Shown here: in pieces, positions 53,198 to 61,220 of the stretch | How the letters are laid out: every line of letters begins with the position of its first letter | How positions within the stretch are numbered: the stretch's first letter is position 1 | Source of the DNA: Comamonas odontotermitis | Lineage (GTDB): Bacteria > Pseudomonadota > Gammaproteobacteria > Burkholderiales > Burkholderiaceae_C | Direction of reading: 5' to 3' | Assembly (NCBI RefSeq): GCF_014207855.1 | Contig: NZ_JACHKZ010000002.1 | Span: forward strand, 62,001 to 126,000 | DNA: 64,000 nucleotides | The notes under the pieces: model-generated | Seen by the model: the letters and a program-made list of their open reading frames with translations, nothing else | Told to the model about the DNA's origin: nothing | Databases searched by the model: none | Program-made: the position numbers and the translations under genes

Positions 53198-54358
53198 TCA
53201 GCTGATGGCCCAGTCGCCCAGGCGGCCGGGGTTGAAGATGCCGTTCGGATCAAACGCCTGCTTGAGCCGCTGCTGCACCTGGCGCAGCGCCGGGGACGTG
53301 GGCGTGTAGCCAAAATCGTCGGACGACGCCCAGCGCACGGCCTCGCCGGGCCGAAAGCACACCGCGCTGCCGCCCACGCTGGCTGCCATGGCGTGCAAGG
53401 CAGCGGCATGCTGCATGGGTGCCTGCACCCAGCGCAGCGCACCGCCCCACTCCATCAGCGGTTGAATGGTCTGTTCGGTGCAGGGCAGCGCCGGTGTGGT
53501 GGCCGGAACCGACAGCCGCCACAGCGCGTGGTCGGCTTCCATCTGCGTGAACCAGGGCAGCTGCTGCTCGCGGCAGGCCAGCCAGGCGCCATCGGCCTGG
53601 GCGTGGTCGAGCATGGTGCCGCCCATGTGGCTGAGCGCGGCCTCGACGGCGGCCATGGCGCCGCGCAGGCGCACCAGCAGGTGGCCGCTGTCGCTGCTGC
53701 CGTCCGACTGCCACAGGCTGGCGTTGATCGGCAACGGCTGTGCACGCCAGCCCGCCAGCATGTCGATGGCCTGCTGCTGGCTGCATTCGTAATACAAGGT
53801 GGCCTGGGCCCGCTGCATGGGCAGCACCTTGATGCTGATGTCGGTGAGCAGACCCAGCGTGCCCCAGGCGCCCGCCATGAGGCGCGATACGTCGTAGCCC
53901 GCTACGTTCTTCATCACCTGACCGCCAAAGGTGAGGTGTTCGCCCACGCCGTTGATCATGGACAGGCCGAGGATGTAGTCGCGCACGGCACCGGCCGACA
54001 CGCGCGCAGGCCCCGACAGGCCTGCCGCCACCATGCCGCCCACTGTAGCCTGGGTGACACCGGCACCCAGGTGCGGGGGCTCGAACGCGAGGCATTGGCC
54101 GCGCTCGGCCAGCACCTGCTCCAGCTGGGCCAGCGGCGTGCCGCTGCGCACGGTGACGACCAGCTCGCTCGGCTCGTAGCTGACGATGCCGCTATAGCTG
54201 CGCGTATCCAGCAGCTCGCCGCCCAGGCGAACGCCGTAAAAATCCTTGCTGCCGCCCCCACGTATGCGCAGCGGCGCCTTGTGGGCATGGGCAGATCGAA
54301 CGCGCTCCTGCCAGTCGAGCACGGTGGGGTGATGAGAGGCAGCCACAGCTTGGTCCAT
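53198..54358 (-). CDS. glcE: Glycolate oxidase FAD-binding subunit GlcE
   Basis: Protein of 386 residues. The PCMH-type FAD domain has LRIRGGGSKDFYG near the N-terminus and GVTQATVGGMVAAGLSGPAR in the middle. The C-terminal half is shorter than in GlcD and matches the GlcE subunit. It is normally cotranscribed with glcD upstream; here the sequence upstream is a small inverted-repeat element and an SMP-30 gene, so GlcD must come from another locus if the complex works. No start other than ATG 54358 is better. Confidence 0.9.
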   Translation of the reverse strand: MDQAVAASHHPTVLDWQERVRSAHAHKAPLRIRGGGSKDFYGVRLGGELLDTRSYSGIVSYEPSELVVTVRSGTPLAQLEQVLAERGQCLAFEPPHLGAGVTQATVGGMVAAGLSGPARVSAGAVRDYILGLSMINGVGEHLTFGGQVMKNVAGYDVSRLMAGAWGTLGLLTDISIKVLPMQRAQATLYYECSQQQAIDMLAGWRAQPLPINASLWQSDGSSDSGHLLVRLRGAMAAVEAALSHMGGTMLDHAQADGAWLACREQQLPWFTQMEADHALWRLSVPATTPALPCTEQTIQPLMEWGGALRWVQAPMQHAAALHAMAASVGGSAVCFRPGEAVRWASSDDFGYTPTSPALRQVQQRLKQAFDPNGIFNPGRLGDWAIS

Positions 54359-54425
54359 GGCCCGATGGTAGCCGCAGTTGCAAGGGCTGTCGCCCGCTCA
54401 AGAAAGCGCTGCGGCGAAAATGGGC

Positions 54426-54498
54426 CTAAGAACGTGTGTACGAACTCCTCCCGATTGCACTCCAACGCGGCTGCGTAGAGATCGTAAACACGTTCTAA
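54426..54498. mobile_element. 73-bp element with terminal inverted repeats (MITE-like)
   Basis: The left end CTAAGAACGTGTGTACGA and the inverse of the right end (TAGAACGTGTTTACGATCTC) match at about 18 of 20 positions. The short interior has no open frame. The right end overlaps the stop codon of the SMP-30 gene. One end of the same sequence recurs at 16965-16985. The size suggests a non-autonomous remnant mobilised in trans; no transposase is in the window. Confidence 0.6.
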
Positions 54499-55442
54499 AA
54501 ACCGTGCTCCAGCTCGCGCCAAGGCTGTGCAGGCAGCCCGGCCACGCCCACGCGCATGGCAAACACGCAGCCCGACAGCGGCAGCTGGGCCAGCTCCTGC
54601 GGACTGCGACCATGGCGCGCCGAGGTCAGGTACAAGGTGCGGCCGTCACTGCCGCCAAAGCAGGGCATGGTGGGGCAGAGCATGGGCGTGGTGTGGCTGG
54701 CCAGAATGTCGCCGCGCGGCGATATCTGCAGCACACGCCCGCCTTCGTACATGGCGCACCAGTAGTTGCCGTCCACATCCACCGCAGCGCCGTCAGGCCG
54801 CCCACCGTAGCCGGGTTCGCCCGGCGTCCAGCCTTCGGGCTTGCCGTCGAACTGGATGAAGACCTCCCCCGCGCCTTGCGGATTGCCATTCACGTCGCAG
54901 GCATAGCGCCTGACGGTGTGCGTGGGCGTATCGGCCCAGTACATGGTGCGCCGGTCGGGCGACCAGGCCAGGCCATTGGCATTGGAAACACCGCCCAGCA
55001 CCTTGCGCACCATTGTGGTGCCACCGCTGGCATCCACGCAGTACAGCGCCCCCACCGGCTGGCGCGGGCCGCTGGCAGGCTCGTGGATGGTGCCTACCCA
55101 CAGGCGGCCTTGGGCATCGCAGCGGCCATCATTGCCGCGCTCGGTGGCCGGGTCGATCGGCAAGCGGGCCATGTCGTGCAGGGTGCCGCCCCAGTCCGTG
55201 GCGCGGCAGATGCGGTCACGCAGCACCACGATCCAGCCGTCGAGCGCGCCGCCGCTGCGGGCCGGGGCAATGCAGCCGGGCTCGGCGGGCATGTCCCAGC
55301 GGTCCAGGTAGCCCGACCCGGGCATGGTGCGCCACAGTTTTCTACCCGCCACATCCACGCCATACAGCACACCACCACTGGCCTGCCAGAAAGGAGATTC
55401 TCCCAACGCAAACGGCTGGCTGATCACGGTATGCCAGATCAT
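54495..55442 (-). CDS. SMP-30/gluconolactonase family protein
   Basis: Six-bladed beta-propeller hydrolase of 315 residues. Features are LGESPFWQASGGVLYGVD at the N-terminus, NGLAWSPDRRTMYWADTPTH (metal-binding N and D region) and GRPDGAAVDVDGNYWCA. It probably hydrolyses a sugar-acid lactone. AAGGAA precedes the ATG. The stop codon lies in the inverted end of the adjacent 73-bp element, so the last residues may differ from the ancestral protein. Lrp-type regulator gene 66 bp upstream on the same strand; functional connection unproven. Confidence 0.88.
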   Translation of the reverse strand: MIWHTVISQPFALGESPFWQASGGVLYGVDVAGRKLWRTMPGSGYLDRWDMPAEPGCIAPARSGGALDGWIVVLRDRICRATDWGGTLHDMARLPIDPATERGNDGRCDAQGRLWVGTIHEPASGPRQPVGALYCVDASGGTTMVRKVLGGVSNANGLAWSPDRRTMYWADTPTHTVRRYACDVNGNPQGAGEVFIQFDGKPEGWTPGEPGYGGRPDGAAVDVDGNYWCAMYEGGRVLQISPRGDILASHTTPMLCPTMPCFGGSDGRTLYLTSARHGRSPQELAQLPLSGCVFAMRVGVAGLPAQPWRELEHGF

Positions 55443-55508
55443 GGCTTTCCTTCTGAAAAAACGAGAAACATGGGCCTGCCTTGCATTTTCTGTGCCACCG
55501 GGCCAGGC

Positions 55509-55985
55509 TCACGGAATATAGGACAGCGGCAGCGCCGTGGTGAACTTGAGCTCCTCCATCGCAAAGCTGGAAGACACGTCAAACAGTTGGGTGTCGGCAA
55601 TCAGCCGCTTGTAGACCTTGTCATAGGCTGCAATGTCAGGCACCACCACGCGCAGCAGGTAATCCACATCGCCGCTCATGCGGTAGAACTCGACCACCTC
55701 GGGAATGGCCTGCACCGCGCCCCGAAAGCGTTCGAACCACTCCTGGCTGTGCGTGCTGGTGCGCACCGCCACGAAAACGGTGACGCCCACGTTCACCTTG
55801 TCACGATCCACCAGCACCACCTGGCGCTTGATGACACCGGCCTCCTTGAGCCGCTGTACGCGGCGCCAGCATGGCGTGGCCGACAGGCCGACTTGGGCCG
55901 CCAGATCGGCGACCTGGATCTCGGCGTCAGCCTGCAGCAGCTCCAGCAGCTTGCGGTCAATGGAATCCAGTTTTATTTTTTGCAT
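55509..55985 (-). CDS. Lrp/AsnC-family regulator
   Basis: Feast/famine regulator of 158 residues. The helix-turn-helix contains DRKLLELLQADAEIQVADLA and VGLSATPCWRRVQRLKEAGV; the RAM effector domain (about 70-150) includes VVEFYRMSGDVDYLLRVVVPD. It is divergent from the cysteine-desulfurase fusion gene, with a 19-bp palindrome in between that lies against its own start codon, suggesting autoregulation. The DecR/CuyR subgroup of this family senses cysteine and controls cysteine breakdown, which fits the neighbour, but this assignment is inference. Confidence 0.9.
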   Translation of the reverse strand: MQKIKLDSIDRKLLELLQADAEIQVADLAAQVGLSATPCWRRVQRLKEAGVIKRQVVLVDRDKVNVGVTVFVAVRTSTHSQEWFERFRGAVQAIPEVVEFYRMSGDVDYLLRVVVPDIAAYDKVYKRLIADTQLFDVSSSFAMEELKFTTALPLSYIP

Positions 55986-55989
55986 AATT

Positions 55990-56008
55990 TTTGGAATCTA
56001 ATTCCAAA
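55990..56008. promoter_or_regulatory. Lrp-type operator palindrome
   Basis: TTTGGAAT, a CTA centre and ATTCCAAA form a perfect inverted repeat of 8+3+8 bases, 4 bp from the lrp-type start codon and 63 bp from the divergent fusion gene start. Position and form fit a binding site for the adjacent Lrp-type regulator. Confidence 0.7.
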
Positions 56009-56071
56009 TATAGTGCCACAAACAGCTGAATTCGCATACGTATGCCCTGGTCTGGGCTCGACAATTTGCGT

Positions 56072-58336
56072 ATGGAAATCTACCTCGACGCCAACGCCAC
56101 CACCCCCGTGCTCCCACAGGCCCGCGCCGCCGCCATGGCCGTGATGGGCGATGCCTATGGCAACCCCAGCAGCATCCACGGCAGCGGACTCAAGGCCCGC
56201 GCACTGCTGGACGAAGTGCGCGCTGCCGCACGCCGCGTGCTGGGTGTACCCACCGGACAGCTGCTGTTTACCAGCGGCGCCACGGAGGGCATTCAGACCG
56301 CCGTGCTGTCTGCGCTGACCGCGCTGCGCCAACGCAAGGATGCTGGCGACACAGCCACGCCGCAATTGCTGTACGGCGCCACCGAACACAAGGCCGTACC
56401 CGAGGCACTCAAGCATTGGAATGCAGTGCTGGGCCTGCACCTGCCAATCCAGGCCATCCCGGTTGGCACGGATGGACGCCATGATCTGGACTGGCTGCGC
56501 GCGCAAGCGCCCACCGCAGGCCTGGTCTGCACCATGGCAGCCAACAACGAGACGGGCGTGGTGAGCGACCTGGAGGGTATCGCCAGTGCGCTGCGTGGCA
56601 ACCCCGCGCTGTGGCTGGTGGATGGTGTGCAGGCGCTGGGCAAGCTGGCACTCAGGCCCCTGGAGCGCGGCATCGACTATGCCCCCTTCTCCGGCCACAA
56701 GCTCTATGCGCCCAAGGGCGTGGGCATGCTCTATGTGCGTGAAGGCGCTCCATTTACCCCGCTGCTGGCTGGCGGTGGTCAGGAAGGCGCGCTGCGCGCA
56801 GGCACCGAGAACATGGCAGGCATCGCAGCGCTGGGCGCAGTGCTGCAAGCTCTGGAAGACGGCGCCACCTTTGCCGATGCCGCTGCGCTGACCGATCACC
56901 GCAGCAGGCTGGCGTCGGCTCTGCAGGATGCGTTTGCTGGCCTGGTGTTCAACGCACCACCCGCGCTGTGCCTGCCCACCACCCTGAATTTTGCGGTGCC
57001 GGGGCTCAGCTCCAAATTGCTGCTCGACCTGTTCGATGCCGCAGGCCTGCGCGTGAGTGGGGGCTCGGCCTGCAGCGCATCCAAGGCGCAGCCCAGCTAT
57101 GTGCTTGAGGCCATGGGCCTGCCCGCATGGCAGACCGCCGCCGCCGTGCGCATGTCCTTCGGCGCAGCAGACTCCACCGCGATGATCGACGAAGCCTGCG
57201 CCCGCATCCGCGCCTGCGGCGCTGTACTGCGCGCCAATTGCCTGGTGGAAGCCCCCCAGGCCACCGAACATGGCGCTGCCCCACTGCTCACGCGCTTTGT
57301 CGTCGATGGCGCCTGCTGTTACCTGGTGGCCGACGCCACCAGCCAGCGTTGTGTGGTGATCGATCCGCTGCCCGAGCTGGTGGACCGCCTCGCGCAATGG
57401 GTGCGCTGCCGGGAATTCACGGTCGCTGCCATTGTCGACACCCACAGCCACGGCGACCACCAATCCTCCGCACCCGAGCTGCGCGCCGCCCTGCCGCGCC
57501 AGTTGCAGGCGGAAGGCGCCACAGACGCGCTGGGCTGGCCCGAGGGCGCTGCCCAGATCGCCCTGGGCGTCCACCGCCTCACACGGCTGGCGCTGCCGGG
57601 GCACACAGCCGATTCCACCGCGTACCTGCTGCATGAGAGCGATACGCTGCGCCTTGCCTTCGTGGGCGATACCGTGATGCCCGGCGCCTTGGGCCGCAGC
57701 GACTTTGCCCAGAGCGAGCCACTCGCCTATGCAGGCTCGCTGCGCATGCTGGAGCAGGCCGTTGGCCCGCACACGCTGCTGCTGCCCGGGCACGACTACG
57801 AAGATCGGTTCGCCTGCACGCTGGGCGTGGAATGCATGGCCCAACCCCTGCTGGCCGGCGTGCTGCAGGGCCGGCTTGATGCTGCAGCCTTTGCTGCCGC
57901 CAAGGAGGCGCTGGAGCGCGACCTGGCGCCAACCGCGTACCAGACCATGGCCTGCGGCGCCCGCGTGGATGCATGCACGCAGTCGATGCATGTCGAGCTG
58001 CCGATGGAGCAGGCCCAGGCATTGCGACAGGCAGGCACCCCGCCGTTGCTGGTCGATGTGCGCGAGCCTTACGAGCAGCAGCTGGGTTGCGCCCCTGGGT
58101 TGGAAGGGGACGACCGCGCCCAGGCAGTGCCGCTGTCTGGCCTGCTCAATGCGCTGCCCCAGTGGCTGGCGCTGCCTGCCGAGACGCCGGTGGTGTTCTA
58201 CTGCCGCAGCGGCAACCGCAGTGCCCAGGCCGCCCGCGCGCTGCGGCGCCTGGGGCACCACCAGGCCTTCAGCCTGGCAGGCGGCCTGGCCCTGTGGCCC
58301 GAGCCTGCAAACGCAGCTGCTGCCGCAACGAAGTAA
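56072..58336 (+). CDS. Cysteine desulfurase / metallo-beta-lactamase / rhodanese fusion
   Basis: Three-domain protein of 754 residues. Residues 1-385 are an IscS/NifS-like cysteine desulfurase beginning MEIYLDANATTPVLP, with PLP lysine K210 (SGHKLYAPKG) and persulfide cysteine C334 (GGSACSASK). Residues about 400-600 are an ETHE1-like metallo-beta-lactamase, with metal ligands H458, H460, D462, H463 (THSHGDH), H511, D533 and H574. Residues about 650-750 are a rhodanese with C711 in FYCRSGNRS. It would take sulfur from cysteine, oxidise glutathione persulfide to sulfite and transfer sulfane sulfur in one polypeptide. The first ATG, at 56042, adds 10 residues unlike the family. Confidence 0.9.
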   Translation: MEIYLDANATTPVLPQARAAAMAVMGDAYGNPSSIHGSGLKARALLDEVRAAARRVLGVPTGQLLFTSGATEGIQTAVLSALTALRQRKDAGDTATPQLLYGATEHKAVPEALKHWNAVLGLHLPIQAIPVGTDGRHDLDWLRAQAPTAGLVCTMAANNETGVVSDLEGIASALRGNPALWLVDGVQALGKLALRPLERGIDYAPFSGHKLYAPKGVGMLYVREGAPFTPLLAGGGQEGALRAGTENMAGIAALGAVLQALEDGATFADAAALTDHRSRLASALQDAFAGLVFNAPPALCLPTTLNFAVPGLSSKLLLDLFDAAGLRVSGGSACSASKAQPSYVLEAMGLPAWQTAAAVRMSFGAADSTAMIDEACARIRACGAVLRANCLVEAPQATEHGAAPLLTRFVVDGACCYLVADATSQRCVVIDPLPELVDRLAQWVRCREFTVAAIVDTHSHGDHQSSAPELRAALPRQLQAEGATDALGWPEGAAQIALGVHRLTRLALPGHTADSTAYLLHESDTLRLAFVGDTVMPGALGRSDFAQSEPLAYAGSLRMLEQAVGPHTLLLPGHDYEDRFACTLGVECMAQPLLAGVLQGRLDAAAFAAAKEALERDLAPTAYQTMACGARVDACTQSMHVELPMEQAQALRQAGTPPLLVDVREPYEQQLGCAPGLEGDDRAQAVPLSGLLNALPQWLALPAETPVVFYCRSGNRSAQAARALRRLGHHQAFSLAGGLALWPEPANAAAAATK

Positions 58337-58388
58337 ACGCCTTCCGCAGCACTGTGCCGCGCACAGCTGCAGCGCCAGCAGCGCAGGC

Positions 58389-58425
58389 AAAAAAAGGCCG
58401 GCCGGGCTCTTCACCCGTCCGGCCT
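58389..58425 (-). terminator. Intrinsic terminator of the glnK-amtB operon
   Basis: AGGCCGG (58395-58401 read inversely) pairs with CCGGCCT (58419-58425), extended by CCC/GGG inside. On the minus strand it is followed by seven T. It lies 22 bp after the amtB stop. Confidence 0.8.
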
Positions 58426-58446
58426 CCCAAGGAGTATGTGGAACGA

Positions 58447-59745
58447 TCAGCGGCTGTAGGCCACCTCGCCGTGCGTGCTGATGTCCAGGCCTTCGCGCTC
58501 GGCCTCTTCCGACACCCGCAACCCGATGGTGTACTTGCAGATGGCAAACGACACTGCGGCCACCACACCAGACCATGCCAGGGTCATCAGCACGCTCTTG
58601 ACCTGCACCCACACCTGGTGGACCATGTTGTAGCCTTCCGGCTCCACGCCACCCAGGCTGGATGCACAGAACACACCCGTCAGGATCGCACCCAGAATAC
58701 CGCCCACGCCGTGCACGCCGAACACGTCGCAGGTGTCATCGGCCTTGAGCATGCGCTTGAGGCCTGACACGCCCCACAGGCACAGCGGCCCGGCGATGAC
58801 GCCCATGATGATCGAGCCCATGGGGCCCACCAGGCCCGCAGCGGGCGTGATGCAGACCAGCCCGGCCACAGCGCCCGATGCGGCGCCCAGCATCGAGGCC
58901 TTGCCCTTGTGCAGTGCTTCGGCGGCAATCCAGCCCATTGCTGCAGCACCCGTGGCCAGAATGGTGTTGATGAACGCCAGGCCGGCAATGCCGTTGGCGG
59001 CGCCCGCCGAGCCCGCATTGAAGCCGAACCAGCCCACCCACAGCAGCGATGCGCCCACCATGGTCAAGGTCAGGCTGTGCGGCGCCAGCGCTTCGCGGCC
59101 AAAGCCGATGCGCTTGCCCACCATGTACGAGCCCACCAGGCCAGCGACGGCCGCATTGATGTGCACCACGGTGCCGCCAGCAAAATCGAGCGCGCCGTCC
59201 TTGGCCAGCAGGCCACCGCCCCACACCATGTGGGCCATGGGGATGTAGCTGAAGGTGAACCACAGCACCGAGAACAGAAGGACCGCAGAGAACTTGATGC
59301 GCTCGGCAAATGCGCCCACGATCAGCGCCACGGTGATGGCCGCAAAGGTGGACTGGAACGAGACGAACACGAACTCAGGAATGGTTGCCAGCGCCGTCGA
59401 CAAGGTGTCGGGCTTGATGCCGGCAAGGAAGGCCTTGTCGAAACCGCCGAAGAAGTTGCCTTCTCCCGCAAAGGCGAGCGAGTAGCCATACACCGCCCAC
59501 AGCACCGTGATCAGCGAAAAGATCACGAACACCTGTGCCAGCACCGACAGCATGTTCTTGCTGCGCACCAGCCCGCCGTAGAACAGCGCCAGGCCCGGTA
59601 TCACCATCAGGATCACCAGCACGGTGGATGTCAGCATCCACGCCGTATCGCCGCTGTTGAGTGCAGGCGCCGCATCGGCTGCCATGGCGCTGCCAGCTGC
59701 AACCGCCGCTGCCGCTGCCCCTGCCAGAGAAAGTAGTCGTCGCAT
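58447..59745 (-). CDS. amtB: Ammonium transporter AmtB
   Basis: Ammonium channel of 432 residues. It has a cleavable N-terminal signal (MRRLLSLAGAAAAAVAAG) and eleven transmembrane segments. The early family pattern MVIPGLALFYGGLVRSKN is clear, as are the two pore histidines in VVHINAAVAGLVG and FGVHGVGGILG. I start at ATG 59745 because AAAGGTG lies 6-12 bases upstream; the GTG nine bases earlier abuts that site. It is regulated by GlnK, encoded 66 bp upstream on the same strand, and ends before a strong terminator. Confidence 0.95.
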   Translation of the reverse strand: MRRLLSLAGAAAAAVAAGSAMAADAAPALNSGDTAWMLTSTVLVILMVIPGLALFYGGLVRSKNMLSVLAQVFVIFSLITVLWAVYGYSLAFAGEGNFFGGFDKAFLAGIKPDTLSTALATIPEFVFVSFQSTFAAITVALIVGAFAERIKFSAVLLFSVLWFTFSYIPMAHMVWGGGLLAKDGALDFAGGTVVHINAAVAGLVGSYMVGKRIGFGREALAPHSLTLTMVGASLLWVGWFGFNAGSAGAANGIAGLAFINTILATGAAAMGWIAAEALHKGKASMLGAASGAVAGLVCITPAAGLVGPMGSIIMGVIAGPLCLWGVSGLKRMLKADDTCDVFGVHGVGGILGAILTGVFCASSLGGVEPEGYNMVHQVWVQVKSVLMTLAWSGVVAAVSFAICKYTIGLRVSEEAEREGLDISTHGEVAYSR

Positions 59746-59765
59746 GTTATTCACACCTTTTAGAT

Positions 59766-60167
<402 letters not shown>

Positions 60168-60190
60168 TCATGCGCTGCAGCGGTGCAGCA

Positions 60191-60928
60191 TCAAAACGTC
60201 TTGGCCAGGCTGACAATCGCGCGGCCCTTGTTCACAAACCCGAAATCGCCGGTCTTGTTGGCACCTACCCAGGCGGCGCTGAGCGACAGGCCGTCTCCCA
60301 GGTCATAGCTGCCGCCCACGCTGTAATCCAGGTAGTTGGGCACGCCCAGATCCTTGATATCGCTGGAAAACCGCGTGTAGCCCACAGACACCTTCAGCGT
60401 CGTCTTGGGCGCCACTTCCTGCGCAAACGCCACATTCAGGTAGCCGGTGTTGCGGCCTTTCATCGATCCATCGATCTTGTTGCCCGCCCAGCCGAAGTAA
60501 TCCTTCGACACGGTGTGCGAGTACTTCACCGTCACCGGGCCATAGGTTCCCGCGCCGTACAGCTCTGTCGTGTTGCCGGTGGTATTGCCGGGGTACACAT
60601 AGGTCAGCAGACCCACATCCCAATCCACATCGGCTGCCTTGAACTTGTAGCCACCGTAGAAGTCCATTTCCACCCGGTTGCCGTCCAGCCATTGCACGGT
60701 CGAATTCCAGTTGCCTACGTAGAAGCCGGATTCGCCGAACGTGTAATCCACCCCTCCCTGCAGCGCCGGCTTGACCCAGCGGGCGCTCGATGTCTTTTGA
60801 TCCTGCCCACGGAACTTGTAGTTGGTCGTCAGACCCACATTGGCCGTCAGCTGCGCGCTGGCTGCCACCGGCAGCACCACGCACACCGCCCCGATCCATA
60901 CCGCCCAACCCCGCTTGCTTTTCGCCAT
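60191..60928 (-). CDS. TorF-family putative outer-membrane porin
   Basis: Beta-barrel protein of 245 residues. The signal peptide is MAKSKRGWAVWIGAVCVVLP with cleavage near ASAQLTANVG. The rest alternates aromatic and polar residues as in small porins (TTNYKFRGQDQ, DFYGGYKFKAADVDWDVGLL, YTFGESGFYVGNW) and ends in a terminal phenylalanine (AIVSLAKTF), the usual outer-membrane insertion signal. AAGGAG is 7 bases before ATG 60928, deciding against two upstream ATGs. First gene of the nitrogen-controlled operon; it may admit ammonium or nitrogen compounds. Confidence 0.85.
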   Translation of the reverse strand: MAKSKRGWAVWIGAVCVVLPVAASAQLTANVGLTTNYKFRGQDQKTSSARWVKPALQGGVDYTFGESGFYVGNWNSTVQWLDGNRVEMDFYGGYKFKAADVDWDVGLLTYVYPGNTTGNTTELYGAGTYGPVTVKYSHTVSKDYFGWAGNKIDGSMKGRNTGYLNVAFAQEVAPKTTLKVSVGYTRFSSDIKDLGVPNYLDYSVGGSYDLGDGLSLSAAWVGANKTGDFGFVNKGRAIVSLAKTF

Positions 60929-60968
60929 TGCCGCACTCCTTGTTGGTGATCTCATATGGGCGAAGCAA

Positions 60969-60984
60969 TGCACAGAGCGTGCCA
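60969..60984 (-). promoter_or_regulatory. Sigma-54 promoter of the porin-glnK-amtB operon
   Basis: On the minus strand TGGCACGCTCTGTGCA matches the -24/-12 consensus TGGCAC-N5-TTGCA with one mismatch and correct spacing, about 40 bp before the porin ATG. Confidence 0.75.
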
Positions 60985-61189
60985 GCCTCAAAGTTCATCC
61001 CTCTCTGGTGCTGATCCGAAAAGCCCTGCGCGCTATGGTTTTTGAAGACGCAGTACCTCTGGTCAGGCAGGCGGCAGCAGCCTGTCTCACCCGGGCGACG
61101 CATCCTTGCCTCCTGGCGGCTGCCGCTTGCCCGAAATAGCGGCTTTCGCCATGCTCCAAGCAGCCCTGCCCGCTCCAAAGGCAGGTGAT

Positions 61190-61206
61190 CGCACCACTTT
61201 GGTGCA
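61190..61206. promoter_or_regulatory. NtrC-type enhancer box
   Basis: CGCACCACTTTGGTGCA matches the NtrC consensus TGCACCAnnnTGGTGCA at all but the first position. It lies about 210 bp upstream of the sigma-54 promoter and 15 bp before the divergent comM gene. Confidence 0.7.
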
Positions 61207-61220
61207 TAAGGATGATCCCC

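Noticed and set aside
51902-54358. GlcE/GlcF as part of the GntR-controlled di-iron regulon
   Set aside because: They are on the opposite strand after the gamma-glutamyltransferase, no operator copy lies upstream of glcE, and they form a standard pair.
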